Shown here piece after piece: positions 49,541 to 62,813 of a stretch of DNA of 64,000 nt. The DNA comes from Isoperla grammatica. Its lineage: Eukaryota > Arthropoda > Insecta > Plecoptera > Perlodidae. Every line of letters starts with the position of its first letter. Within the stretch, counting starts at the first letter, position 1. The DNA is taken from positions 56,475,221 to 56,539,220 of the forward strand of contig OX246740.1 in assembly GCA_945910005.1 (NCBI GenBank), in the 5' to 3' direction. Below the pieces are notes generated by a model, which was not told the DNA's origin, did not search any database, and was given only the letters and a program-made list of their open reading frames with translations. The translations under genes and the position numbers were made by a program.

Positions 49541-52500
49541 TTATAGTCCAGCATCAAATGGAATCCTGTGCAATTTCGAGGAAAGAGTATAGCACCATAT
49601 ACCAATGTGTTCATAAGGTTTCACAGTATTTAGCGCACTTTGGTGCCAGAGCGATATCCGCGACTGGGGGCGGGGGCGGTGCCCCCAATTTTGACTACGC
49701 ATTGCATTGAATATCGCTCAATTACGGCCAAACAGTTGGTCTGACAACGAAAATGATGATTATAAAATATATTTGTGTGTAATTGTTAAATATTTCCTTG
49801 TCACAATTATTCATGTGCGGTACATAGTGCGAAATTATCGTCAATTAAGTATAAAATTAATATATTCTCAATATATAAAACCATGGGACAACCATATATT
49901 ATCAAAACATTACAAACACATTCATACACGTATAGAAATGTCAGAGTGTTGCCGTATCGGTGATTTTTTTTCATAATTTTATCTTCAAGCGATTGGTATA
50001 AGTGAAGTATTAAAGACAAGAATGCGTGGGGCTTTTGTGCGCCCGCTAAACACAGGTGTAATGCATAGAAGCATTGGCAATCATAATATTGTACTATTTC
50101 GAAAGAAAAGTACACTTATATCTTCGTTTTAGCTTGTAAAATAATAATTTGGATGGTGCCAAGCTCCAAAATTAGGCGTTTACAAGTTATACATAAAAAA
50201 CAAAATGGCCGACTCGCATGAGGTTTTGCCTATTTATCTTCACAATCGTGCATTTTTTGGCAAAACTTAATATGACAAAAATTGTTTCTAGTAAAATTCT
50301 ACACACATATAATACTTGGATATTTGCATAGAAAGTACTACTTACGTACCAATTTAATTTTTGTATGTGTGCATCTGAACTCAAATGTACAAAACTTGGC
50401 TCCCGTTCGCTTCTTGATGAAGCAACTGTGACCTACGGGAGTGTTCTTAATACCTTCTTTTAAGCTCATCAAATAATAATATTGATGGTGCCAAGCTCCA
50501 ATGATAGGCGTTTACGTGTTGCATGTGAAACACAAAATGGCTGTCACTTCAGGTGGTTTTGGCAATTTATCTTCATAACCGTACTATTTATGACAAAATC
50601 TAACATGACAAAAAATATTCCTTGTAAAATTCTACATACAATTCATATTCAGGTATTTTCATATGATTTACCATTTACCTACAAATTCAGATTTGTGTAT
50701 GTTAATCTGTACTCAAATGTACAAGCATTGGCTCCCCTGGGCTACTTGATGAAGCAAGTATGGACTATGAGAGTGGGCTAAATCTCTTCCTTTTAGCTTA
50801 TAGAACAATCATTTTGATGGTGCGAAACTCAAGTACTAGGCGTTCAAGAGAAACACGTAAAAAAAAAAAAAAAACATTTGAGTACGAATTAACATGAAGA
50901 AATTTTAATTTTTAGGTTAATGGTAAGTCCTATAAAAATATGTAAATATCATATGTGTGTACAATTTTACAAGAAATAATTTTTGTCATATTACATTTTG
51001 TCATAAAACGTACGGTTATGTCGGTAAATTGGAAAAAACTACCTATAGTGGTGGCCATTTTGTATTTTACGTGTAACTCGATAATGCCCCATATTTAAGG
51101 TAGGCACCATCACAATTATTACTTTATAAGCTATAAAGAAGAGACTGAGCCCACTCCTATACTTGCTTCATCAAACAACCGACAGATGTACATCTGAATA
51201 CACCCTATTAGCGGGCATTTTGTTTTTTGCGTGTTTCTCTTGAACGCCTAGTACTTGAGTTTCGCACCATCAAAATTATTATTCTACAAGCTAAAAGGAA
51301 GAGATTTAGCCCACTCTCATAGTCCATACTTGCTTCATCAAGTAGCCCAGGGAAGCCAATGCTTGTACATTTGAGTACAGATTAACATACACAAATCTAA
51401 ATTTGTAGGTAAATGGTAAATCATATGAAAATACCTGAATATGAATTGTATGTAGAATTTTACAAGGAATATTTTTTGTCATGTTAGATTTTGTCATAAA
51501 TAGTACGGTTATGAAGATAAATTGCCAAAACCACCTGAAGTGACAGCCACTTTGTGTTTCACATGCAACACGTAAACGCCTATCATTGGAGCTTGGCACC
51601 ATCAATATTATTATTTGATGAGCTTAAAAGAAGATATTAAGAACACTCCCGTAGGTCACAGTTGCTTCATCAAGAAGCGAACGGGAGCCAAGTTTTGTAC
51701 ATTTGAGTTCAGATGCACACATACAAAAATTAAATTTGTACGTAAGTAGTACTTCCTATGCAAATATCCAAGTATCATATGTGTGTAGAATTTTACTAGA
51801 AACAATTTTTGTCATATTTAGTTTTGCCAAAAAATGCACGATTGTGAAGATAAATAGGCAAAACCTCATGAGAGTCGGCCATTTTGTTTTTTATGTATAA
51901 CTTGTAAACGCCTAATTTTGGAGCTTGGCACCATCCAAATTATTATTTTACAAGCTAAAACGAAGATATAAGTGTACTTTTCTTTCGAAATAGTACAATA
52001 TTATGATTGCCAATGCTTCTATGCATTACACCTGTGTTTAGCGGGCGCACAAAAGCCCCACGCATTCTTGTCTTTAATACTTCACTTATACCAATCGCTT
52101 GAAGATAAAATTATGAAAAAAAATCACCGATACGGCAACACTCTGACATTTCTATACGTGTATGAATGTGTTTGTAATGTTTTGATAATATATGGTTGTC
52201 CCATGGTTTTATATATTGAGAATATATTAATTTTATACTTAATTGACGATAACTTTCGCACTATGTACCGTACATAGATAATTGTGACAACGAAATATTT
52301 ATCAATTACACACTAATATATTTTATAATCATCATTTTCGTTGTCAGACCAACCGTTTGGCCGTAATTGAGCGATATTCAATGCAATGCGTAGTCAAAAT
52401 TGGGGGCACCGCCCCCGCCCCCAGTCGCGGATATCGCTCTGGCACCAAAGTGCGCTAAATACTGTGAAACCTTATGAACACATTGGTATATGGTGCTATA

Positions 52501-52557
52501 CTCTTTCTTCGAAATTGCACAGGACTATGATTTTCGACACTTTGATGCTGGACTATT
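49541..52557. mobile_element. Foldback-like element: giant inverted repeat with ~1.34-kb arms
   Basis: The left arm (49,541 to about 50,878) and right arm (about 51,209 to 52,557) are reverse complements about one axis near 51,043.5, so that left and right positions sum to 102,087. Three open stretches compared between arms (about 200-310 bp each) differ at only a few positions, so the arms are recent or homogenised. The outermost ~15 bp carries a 10-15-bp indel between arms. No transposase ORF is present, and short ORFs simply appear twice. Long inverted arms with internal subrepeats fit foldback-type DNA elements. A clear target duplication was not seen, so an inverted duplication by another route remains possible. 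Confidence 0.75.
50150..51937. repeat. ~331-bp subrepeats inside the foldback arms, in both orientations
   Basis: On the left, units start with GATGGTGCCAAGCTCC or GATGGTGCGAAACTC at about 50,151, 50,484 and 50,814. On the right, their reverse complements end at about 51,112, 51,271, 51,604 and 51,937. Inside are shared words such as AAACAAAATGGC, TATGACAAAAAT, GTAAAATTCTACA and CTCAAATGTACAA. The ~330-bp centre (50,880-51,208) is itself a diverged unit in the minus orientation, so the structure is asymmetric at its core. Confidence 0.75.
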
Positions 52558-52731
52558 ATCATCTTTAGTCCTGTCAACCATATGTGCCTCACATATAGAC
52601 TACACATATATACTAAGTACATTATATAAGTACATATATATATATTACCAGTATAACACGTCCTCGCCATTAGCTAAGTAACTCAACGAGCTGTAATGGT
52701 TTAATCCCCTCTATGCGGCGCTAAACACACA

Positions 52732-52896
52732 CACGGCCATTGAGAGCTCATCACGGCTTTAGCCTTTGTGTGTACACACTGCACACTGGATACACTTGTC
52801 GGTTGAACAGGTGTCCGCACGGCCATTGAGAGCTCATCACGGCTTTGTGTGTACACACTGCACACTGGATACACTTGTCGGTTGAACAGGTGTCCG
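52732..52896. repeat. Two-copy tandem duplication (86 and 79 bp)
   Basis: CACGGCCATTGAGAGCTC starts at 52,732 and 52,818. The second copy is otherwise almost identical but lacks about 7 bp (AGCCTTT). Both contain TTGTGTGTACACACTGCAC, in which GTGTACAC is palindromic. Confidence 0.9.
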
Positions 52897-53268
52897 CACG
52901 TGGGCACATTGACGTACTCGTGTACACTCAAGAGCCTAACACCGTGGTCATTGGTATTGAAACGGAACTGGTTAAATCAGTTGCATTGTTGCTCTTCTCA
53001 TTGAAAAGAGCCTCCTTCAAATAAATAAAAGTGTATTTATTGTGTATACCCATTCAGTAACAAAAACTGATTTTCAGTGGGACATTATACAATTTTATTA
53101 TGTGCACGTTTCCACTAAAACGAGTTCTAAAGTCACCGTTTACACATTCATAAAGTTAAACCAAACCAAAAAACAATCCGATCCGGAAATCGAACTCTGG
53201 ATTTCTGCACTGGAAAGAGGAATAAACCTGAATAAACCACAGTGATCCTACAGGAGATTAATACCAGC

Positions 53269-53400
53269 ACCGCCTTAGCAACATCATCTCACAGAGACAT
53301 ACAACCACCGCCTTAGCAACATCATCTCACAGAGACATACAACCACCGCCTTAGCAACATCATCTCACAGAGACATACAACCACCGCCTTAGCAACATCT
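53269..53400. repeat. 38-bp minisatellite, about 3.5 copies
   Basis: ACCGCCTTAGCAACATC recurs at 53,269, 53,307 and every 38 bp after, with identical copies and a final partial copy. Perfect identity implies recent expansion. Confidence 0.95.
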
Positions 53401-53535
53401 AAAACTGAAGCTGCTGCTGTTGAGTCCCATCAAGACTCTCGACTGTTCGTTCGTTATCCAGAATATTGGGCTTTGTTTCTCAATAGGGTTGTTAAAACTT
53501 TACTGTAGAGACACCAACTTGGCTGAAATGTGTTC

Positions 53536-53569
53536 GGAGAGAGAGAGAGAGAGAAAGAGAAAGAGAGAT
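53536..53569. repeat. GA microsatellite
   Basis: A (GA)n run with AAAG interruptions, 34 bp. Confidence 0.9.
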
Positions 53570-56500
53570 AAGACATCATCAAAAGTTACACCTCCAAAAC
53601 TTTCTGAGAACAAATGATTCAGAACAAAATAGTTGTTCGTATAAATTGTGACGAGATATAACATCTTCCTGGAAATGCAAATAACAGAGTCAAGAAGATT
53701 ACTCGGGAATAAATCCTTTGTTGTGGGTGGGCGGAGCTGTTTTCAAATTGGTTCACAGCAAGAGACTTTCAAACGTACAGTTAACTTTCTTTGGAAGTAC
53801 AATTTTTAATTACCCCGCCAACGCTTGTAAATTTCTTTAAAAGCAATTTCGTAAATTAAAAAATAAGATGAGTTTTCTACCCCGTGGTGCAAAAGTCTGT
53901 ATCGTAAAACAAATTCTCAAACGACTTCCTTTTCTTACGGATGAACACTTTTAATACATTTTGTAAATTGTATGTTAACGAGATAGTTAACTACTAAAAC
54001 TAGACTGCTGCCTGTGTAAATGGGGCTTAAAACAGATCCACAAAGACCCACATGTTGAGCATTCTAAGCGTAAATGATGTGTCTAGACTGGTTCTCTCAC
54101 ACAATTAATAACGCCTTCTTATTGTAAGGGTAGCGATCTGACAACCCCTCTCTTCACCCCACAGCCTACGTCAACAATACGACATATCTCTATTGTACGA
54201 ATACGTTCGATTGAGACGTCTCAAGCTGTCTGTTATCCTGACCTTTCAAGTATTGTTCAACATAATAAATTGACAATTCTATTCTGTATTGAGGTGAAGC
54301 AATAGTAGCGTACAGGACTCACATGTGGATATATCTATCAACGAATAATAATTTGAAATCAATGTTCTATCGTATCGCTAGTCATACCCAGACAGATCGA
54401 CATAAGCTCGCTACTCTATGAGTCTTGTAGGATACAACAGTAAGGTAAACAAACGCGCCTACGAAGCCACTCAAACACTTGACATGCGTGTGAATCAGTT
54501 GTGCGTGAGTGAGATACGCGTGGCTATAATCTCTGTCCGACGCTATCTGTGGCCAGGATAAGTGACACTCATGTTTGTATACCCTTTAATACTCTCATTC
54601 TGTCGCCAACATGGGAGAATGTGAGATATATTTATTTTATTCAACCACTGAGAATGTCGCATAAGAAGTAGAGTTTTCTGCTCACAGAATAATCCAATAT
54701 ATAGTTGTCTAATTAAATAATGTGGCGACGCTAATTTATAATCAATGTAAAAATATATGCAAATACTTTATAGTTATTTATCGGATGGATAAATTCCTAA
54801 TTTTAGAGTACTGGGAAGAGCGAAAGGAAGTTGTGAACCTGTTTTATTGAAATAATGAATCGCTAAGATGGATATTTCTTAAGACAATATATGAAGAGTG
54901 ATTGACGTATTTTATGTTGGCAACGATGGTCATCGAGACGACAACAAACGTAGGAATACAACGAATCTAATTTAGCATTAATTTAATTGGTTTAAGACCG
55001 ACTATGATAGAACCACAGTTACGAGTTGTTGAGCTAACATTTGTACATGGGTTTGTTCCTATGTTTATCAGCTTATATTTACTCACAAATAAACTTGTCG
55101 TGTACCTTTATCAGCATGGTAAGCACTTTATTATCTCAGTGTTGGTTTAAATAAGCCCACTCACAAACACAGCAGTTGATTCGCTCACTTCTATATAGCC
55201 TCTGTCTGACCGGACATAAACAAACAACTGCTGTGTTCTTGTTTCGTGAGATTAGACGGCTCAGATCTTAATTACGTGACCAGACGATGCATTGTCATAT
55301 GGTGACAGTAACCGTTCGACCACAAGGCTGAGTAATATAACGACCATTTTACTTTCTGATTGAAGAGATTTACAAGTGTGCTCCTCTTTAGGTGACTACT
55401 GTAAGTGTAGTAGGGTAGGGTTTGGAATGAATGTCCGAGGGATAAGACTATTAATTTGCTTCATGACTGAGGAAAACTTCAGAAAAACTTTCAGTCAGAA
55501 TTGCCGGTGGTTTATATCGATACAGCAACATATCGAATTACGGGTTGAGCCCCCTTCATCTATTCCACAGTATTTGTTTCTGCCAATCTAAGTGAAAATA
55601 ACACTTGAACATAAAATCAAATCATACTAAGAATAGGTTACACAGATCTATTCTTTATTAAAGCTGAAAATGAGACATCCTTGTGGATTGTTATGATTCT
55701 AGTCTTTCCAAAGATTGCTATGTTACATTTGTAAACACCAATTTCAGTGCTTACGAAGTGTCAATTCCTTTGCGCCGCCTTCAGTAGTGTTCACTGTCTG
55801 TACGTTAAGTAAATACTCCGACTTGGATTGGAGAAAATAGGCTCGACTGCTGTTCAAACAAAGATCCCATCACAATGTATTAAAAGATTGCAGCTTTGTA
55901 AACAATACTTTATTGTCTACGTGTCTCGCAGAAACGTTGCGTCTTTATATAGTATAGGGATTACGTCAGGACGGGGACAAGTCAATGTTAGAACAACTCA
56001 GTAGAACTATGTAGTATAACCACCATTTCAGATGACAGAAGAGCGAGATAAGATTATACTGATCGAGTTAATCGGATCAGGTAAACGTCAACACGCTTCG
56101 CGGTGAAATCTGGAATTCTCTTACATATACGTACGTTACCTGAAGCCACAACCGCAAAGCCGATATACAGTTTCAACCGTGAGCGTTACGTTGTAAGGGA
56201 TGCGACGCGCCCCTCCCGAAGGTGGTTGGCACCAATGATGGGCTACAACCCCCGGGGAATGTGATCAAGGAATGTGCCAGCCGCGGTGGCTCACTCGATA
56301 AGGGTTGCCAATATAACGACCGAAATAAGGGGGGGGGGGGGGGAAGCGATGAGGGACATGCCTACCGGTTACGCAATTAAAAATATAAAAATCCTCCATT
56401 CGGGAAATATGTCTACGCCGATTAGAAAGCGGTGTTATCACTAGTAGAAACGTTGATGAAAGTAGGATGTCGCTATTTTCTCTCGCGGCTCGTGATTTTG

Positions 56501-59500
56501 CTTTGATTCCAGTGCGTTATGAACATTCATAAATTATTTTACTTCTAGTATAAGATAGGTACTCAATCGTGAGATTTTTAGATTTTTTTTAGTAGTTTTG
56601 TTTAAACTGTAGAGATGTTTAATTTCATATTTAGAAAACAAGTGCGTGTTCGCCTTTAAAATTCCTATCTCTACATCGGAATCTAGTAACCATTTCTCTT
56701 ATTATTTTAGACAAATACAGATCCTTCTAGTATTGAAATGTTCCACAGTAAGATATTACAGATTTGCATATAGTTAAAACACGAAATAAGATTCGAAATA
56801 TGTTTCTCAACTCATCACAAAACTAATCACCCAGATAACTAGGAACCTAATTTCCGTACTTATTAAGAACATCTAAATTAGATTACGAAGATATTTCCAT
56901 GTTCTGATGTAAGATGTATTATATGGCAGAGACAAGATTCAATTAGGTGGTTGTCGTATGTCTGTTAAGTTATGGAGCTGTCACTGATGATAATACAGTA
57001 GGCTTCACGACGACACGAGTATTACATGATCTCGCAGTGAATAGCAGCAAACGCGATCAGGACACACCAAACACGAGCTCTTTGCACTTCAGCTTCTCTA
57101 ACGTCTTTGACTTGATATTTTTTTTTGATATTCATCTTCGAAACAGAGGTAGCTGATTTAAGAATGTTTTAGACAAGGGTTTAAGTTGAAAAATGTGTGG
57201 AGGGGTATTATACCATTACTATGCGCTTCTTTGTCACTACTGTGTGCCAGTATCAATTCGATAATCGATATATTTCAAATTAAACCGCGGGAATTGAGCC
57301 CCGAAGCAGGGAAACCTCGCCACTCAGAGGTGACTTCCGAAATATCAGCATATGTGTGTTTTACTCATGATGTAAGGTCAGTCAGTGGCGGCCATTTTAA
57401 ATTGTGACCTCCCCTAGAAACTAGATCAATATTTTTAACAATCACTTTCTAATTTCGAATAGGCCTAATGATCAACTTTTGTTTGTGAATACAGCAAGCC
57501 TCATTGAATGTGAAAACAGTACAAATTAGAGTAACAACAAATATCATAGAAAGTGCTGTGTGCCATCTAGTTTATTCATTCTTGCAGTTTATGACTGCAG
57601 AGTTGTGACCGGTTAATGTAAACATTAGTCAGTAAGATGGTTCTGCAGTTTGATGTGTTGCCATCAAGAGAAGGGTCATACACAGTTTTTAATCGTAGCC
57701 TCTAATTGCGCTCAAGACCCACTCAAGCGAGAGATGCTGAATGTTGAATGCTGAGCACCACAATCCATGTAACGACGTAGGTAACAATGGGGATGAACTC
57801 CCTCGCTAAGATCCGCCTCAATGGAGACTCAGATGAAAGACGCCCCGATGACTATGTGGATCATAGCAGTTGTTCGTGGAGCTTGAAGCGTTCAACTGTG
57901 CTGCGTGGAGTAATACATGACTGGCGAGAACAACATGTTAGAGTAGCACTGCTAAGAGTCTGTATAGCTAAATGGCAATCAGATCTCTTGGCACCACATT
58001 AGAGCGGTTTGAACCGTGGCTCCAAACAATCCATCCCCGAGGATCTAAATTTATCGTTATTAGTAGCGCTAGTCAGGACTGGCGAGACCTTAGGTCGCCA
58101 AATATGAACATGACGGTTAGAAACAGTTTAGGGTGGATTTGAACTATTATTTGAATAGAAAATGTTTGAATTTTAACTTTATTTTGTACATTGTACCAAT
58201 GAAAACCAATTGCTTAGTTTGGAGTCTTTTCCACTTAATACCGTAAATACATCAATTTTTTACAATCATTTTCCTTAATTTAATCAAACGTTGAATTGCG
58301 TTAAGGGTCAGATATGTAAATTTATTTCCTGAGAGGATAAAATTCTTTCCTGTGGAGCCATTGTGCATTTTGTGCTTTCCCCATCGCTGAAACCAATTAT
58401 AGTATCCCTCGGTCACTCAAAACAATCGTTACAAAAAGAAAACACTAACATGCGCTAAGCAATTCTCTTTATACAAAACATACAATAGTTACAATTTAGT
58501 ATTGTATGCACTACAGGTATTCGTTTGTTGTTCTAAACTTTCACATTCAATTGCGATCGTGTTGTTATTATAGTGAGTAACGAACAACTCTTGGGTAAAT
58601 ACTAAATATTTACGTTCGATCAACGGAATTCATTCAGTTGTCGGAGTTTGAAAATGACAATGCACGTTTTAATCTCTCTATCAACCGTATCAGTAAATAG
58701 ATGGAATCAGTCCCTTTCATCGTAACAATATTAATTATAAACAGCTGAGCGATGTCGTTAGTGGAACTATTAACTTGAGTTCTTCCTCTCGTTAGCTCTA
58801 AGTTCCCCAAACTTTCAGTCCCGGGATTTGCCTTAAATCTAAGACTTTCTCCAAACAAACATGGCCCCTGGTAGAAGCATTTAGTATCTCATGTTTGCTG
58901 ACTTGAAACCATGGTTACAAGTCCGAGATTACTAAATCTGAGATTGACCCAAGTTGTTTAATTCGGACGTTAGAGTTGTCAAGTTTGTAAACCTGTCATG
59001 TTTTATTGACGGGACGAAGGGATGCTGAATTATCGATACTTCTCGATCGCATTTCCAGTAAATACAACACCTTCGACCTGGCGCGAACTGTTACAAAAGC
59101 GGTCAAAAGGGGAACTAAAGTAGACCATGAAAATGGTCGTGGTATTTCGTTTGGAACTTTAAGCAGCTTATGCAAATTAAAATAATTGGATTGCGGTGGA
59201 TGGACCAGTGGGGGTGAAATTAATTCTTTCGAAAGGATTCCAATCTATTTAGCATGCATTGCATTTGAATTGAATAAAGTATGGCAATTAGTTTATTTCA
59301 TTCATAACTTTTTAATTACTTTTCTTGATATTATATGGGCTAGCCTCACAACCGCTTTAAATGTTGACATTATTCCATTAAACCATATCCCTCCTAAAAA
59401 CAGGAACAATCTACAATTGAAAAATTACAAAATTAACGAAAGTGAAAATCAAAAAAGAAACGAAAGGAAACAAATTGATGAAAGCATTGAATATAAAATC

Positions 59501-60900
59501 TAAAAGAAAAAGAAAAAGTGGTGCATTACTTTCGATGTTGCATTGTGAACTCAAATTACGTTGTAACTAGTTTTGGAAGTAAACACACTATGCTTGAAGT
59601 TTGTGAACATTAGTTAATTGACCATTAGTGTATCACTCTCTGAGTATTTGTATGGCTAGTTAAACACGGTACTTGCTTCAAATACAACATTAATTTACTC
59701 ACTGTACAGTGTAGACCTCACACTGGAGAGTTGGTTATAGCGTTGTCTTCTACATCCAGACGTCGGTCTTACGCAATGCAGATACAATAACAATACAAGC
59801 GTGGTCTCATGTGTTCCTCTCTATATACAGTTATCCAACACAAGAAACACAAAGATATTCCCCGATAAACCCCCTCATTTTCATACAAATGTATTTCTCT
59901 CTGAAAGTGTCATTATTTCTTATAAAGTAGCGACACAATTCGTATTCAGAAGATTGTAACGAGAAGAGGGTCTTTATTTTCTACATTCGAAGCGATGACA
60001 AACGAAAGTCTGGAGTTGAGTTATTTGAACGAGAAGGAAACAATATGAAGCTTTTACTCCTCCAATAAGAATAAAGGCTGCACAGTGGAAAGGAGTTTCA
60101 ATAGGGTCCAACTGGTAGCGTACAAACTTCATTGTTATTATAATTGTTTTTTAATTCAGATAACTTTCTATATTTTTCTTTTTGAACACAGTGAAAAATA
60201 AACTAAATATTACTAGATTTGTAATCAGAGCAAAATTTGTACTAGTGTTGGTGCTTGAATTAAGGTAAATGCAGACAATACGTCAACCTGTTTTATCTCA
60301 CCTTAAGCACTTCACAATGTAGAGTATATAAATCAATAACCATTAAGCCATTAATCATCGGTAATGAAGGCCTGAGTGACAGCGTTTTAAGCCTCTGTTA
60401 ACCTGTCACTAACATTCAGGTCATTGTGTCAGTAGCGTCCAACTCAATCTATTGCGACGAACAAAATGGAAGCTTCGATGACAGTGTTGCCTGAGTGAGA
60501 GGCTACAGCGTTGCCAACTTACGCTCCAGGATATATCAGCCTGGTCGGCACTATTTGATACTGGTTGGATACAGAAGGCAAGGGTTGAAGAGAGTTTAAG
60601 ATCACCCAATACTGTTAGGGGTTGTAGAAGAAACGATCATGTTATGTTGGAAAGTATCTAGGGATGCTACAGACTACATTTTTGTAAAGTTCCTTTTGGT
60701 TTTTAATGAACATACAAGACAGATAACATAAAATTACAATAACTAAAGTAAGTCCTATTGACGTTATATACAAAATTAAAATCATAATATGATTTAGGTT
60801 TTACCAGACAACATTAGAACATAGTGCTACACACAAGAAACAAATACAGATATGAAAAGTAAACAAGAATGAGATAGGATGATACCATACCTAGGTATGT
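53570..60900. other. Gene-less intergenic stretch
   Basis: No ORF here shows a recognisable family. The longest, 105 codons at 59,186-59,503 (plus), is a lysine/asparagine-rich AT-type frame. Visible structure is limited to a 13-bp inverted repeat at 55,166-55,237 and a 15-base G run at 56,329-56,343. I searched by eye on the minus strand for P450 heme-loop text and saw none. Confidence 0.5.
55166..55237. repeat. 13-bp perfect inverted repeat around a 46-nt loop
   Basis: AACACAGCAGTTG at 55,166-55,178 and its exact reverse complement CAACTGCTGTGTT at 55,225-55,237. It could be a precursor-like hairpin or small transposon ends. Nothing else supports either. Confidence 0.65.
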
Positions 60901-60905
60901 CTTAA

Positions 60906-60911
60906 TTTATT
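60906..60911 (-). promoter_or_regulatory. Candidate polyadenylation signal of the P450 gene
   Basis: AATAAA on the minus strand (TTTATT on plus), about 210 bp after the P450 stop codon. Another AATAAA overlaps the stop codon itself and is less likely to be used. Motif evidence only. Confidence 0.4.
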
Positions 60912-61118
60912 AGGTCAGTTGTACAAAAGATGTTTAGGTCATGAGTCCAAATCTTAAAACTCAGTCTTACTTTCCACCAATGCAGATTCAACAATTACCT
61001 TTACAGTTTTTTCTCGATAAGTTTCACAATATAATGACTGTTGCTACACTGGGTATCAACTATCGAGCCCATCAAAATAAGCGCAGCTTTGGATGCAATA
61101 TCACAGTTCAAATTGACT

Positions 61119-61330
61119 TTATTCTTCCATTATCTCGGACATTTTATGTGTTTTGGTCACCATTCCGCCCCTGTTGACAATGTTCAGAAACAATCCCCCC
61201 TTGGTCGATAACGTGAGATTTTTTGGATTGTAAACGTCATTGAATATCGTCTTGTCCGAGACTGTAAACTCGAATCTCGAGATTAGCGAGATGAGCGCCA
61301 CCTTAGTTTGCATGTACCCGAACCGCTCGC
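61119..61330 (-). CDS. Cytochrome P450, last exon (C-terminus)
   Basis: The exon starts after TTGTTGCAG at a good 3' splice site. It joins the preceding exon in phase 1 to give ACIG|ERFGYMQTK, the exact continuation expected after a heme-binding loop. It codes 69 residues after the split glycine and ends at TAA (61,121-61,119). The content matches the end of CYP3-clan enzymes: an L-helix (ERFGYMQTKVALISLI), then SDKT, a P-K turn, a K-G-G turn and a final hydrophobic strand (LFLNIV). These are membrane-bound heme monooxygenases of the ER, acting in detoxification or endogenous compound metabolism. Substrate cannot be told. A relic of the same exon lies at 49 kb. Confidence 0.92.
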
Positions 61331-61810
61331 CTGCAACAAGGAATGCATTGATCTGTCGACCACGCTAGGTATATAAAGTACAACTCGATTACTCCCACAC
61401 AAAACCATGTACACAGCCAAATATAGTATTACTAGGAAAACGCTTCGCGTTGCCAGATGAGCGTTTTTTTTTTTTTTTTTTTTTAATAAATCAAACAAAT
61501 CATTTGCATATCATATTACTCTTACAAAAAAACGGTACCTTTATAATAAACATACAATTGTTTTACAAGATGACGGTTTAAGTAACAACCTTTGAATTTG
61601 TGTATATTATTACTCGATATGTTGCTAATAGTGCACGAAATATTATTTAAATCCGTTAAGAAGTTTTCTTTAAATAAATTAAAAGTCCTAAGTCCTAGCT
61701 ACTCCGGTTTGGTGAAGGTATAACATTGAGCAGCTTTCATGTAGACCTACACAAACACTAGGGAGGGATTGATGGGGGTGAAATGTGTTTCGGTGAGTTT
61801 TACGGCATGA

Positions 61811-61915
61811 GCTAGTGTTATAGCACACTGTTACAGCTAGTGTTATAGCACGCTGTTACAGCTAGTGTTATAGCACGCTGTTACAGCTAGTGTTATAGCA
61901 CGCTGTTACAGCTTG
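61811..61915. repeat. 25-bp minisatellite in the P450 intron, about 4 copies
   Basis: GCTAGTGTTATAGCACGCTG plus TTACA repeats every 25 bp from 61,811. The first copy has CACACTG and the others CACGCTG. Confidence 0.95.
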
Positions 61916-62334
61916 AAACGACACGTTGCACGTTTTATTTAGAGAGTTAATTGAAGACATAACATCATGGAGGAAACAATGTGAATTGAATGCGTACTTC
62001 GTTACGAGCTATCACACGTCTGTTCTTATTTACAGATAAGCTGCGTTCTATAGGCTACTCTTGTTTTGTAAATTACGTTACAAATATAATTTTATTGTGG
62101 CCCAAAACCAAATGTGGATTAATGTTGTGAAAACCATTGTAATGTTCCACCTGGATGAGTTTATTAAATGTAAACATGGAAATGTTATTTCAGTAAAATT
62201 TAGTTACTAGAATTAGATATCAAAATATCAACAGAAGCACGCATGACTATGCACTCTGATTATATTTGTTTGAATTAAGGTAAAATCACGAGATCTACGA
62301 GTGTTTCTAAACACTAGACGATTCTAAAACAAAC

Positions 62335-62813
62335 AAAACAAGATGCCTGAAAGCATGTCTCAAACCACGTGTAACTTAGATGAATTGAAACAAGATGACT
62401 GAAAGCATGTCTCAAACCACGTGTAACTTAGATGAATTGAAACAAGATGCCTGAAAGCATGTCTCAAACCACGTGTAACTTACATGAATTGAAACAAGAT
62501 GCCTGAAAGCATGTCTCAAACCACGTGTAACTCAGTCAAACAAGTTGCCTTAAAGCATGTCTCAAACCGCGTGTAACTCAGTCAAACAAGTTGCCTGAAT
62601 GCATGTCTCAAACCGCGTGTAACTCAGTCAAACAAGATGCCTGAAAGCATGTCTCAAACCACGTGTAACTCAGTCAAAAAAGTTGCCTGAAAGCATGTCT
62701 CAAACCACGTGTAACTCAGTTAAACAAGTTGCCTGAAAGCATGTCTCAAACCACGTGTCAGTCAGTCAAACAAGTTGCCTGAAAGCATGTCTCAAACCAC
62801 GTGTAACTCAGTC
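62335..62813. repeat. 46/52-bp minisatellite in the P450 intron, about 10 copies
   Basis: The core GCCTGAAAGCATGTCTCAAA followed by CCACGTGTAAC recurs about ten times. The three leftmost units are 52 bp, with a TTAGATGAATTG linker. The remaining units are 46 bp, with a CTCAGTC linker. Each holds a CACGTG or CGCGTG E-box-like word. The array stops about 9 bp inside the intron from the splice donor at 62,822. Confidence 0.95.

Noticed and set aside
49807..52277. Paired ORFs of 65-102 codons in the foldback arms
   Set aside because: They occur twice only because the arms are inverted copies. They differ at amino-acid-changing sites and show no transposase motif.
59186..59503. 105-codon plus-strand ORF
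   Set aside because: Lysine/asparagine-rich AT-type frame without recognisable domain or gene context.
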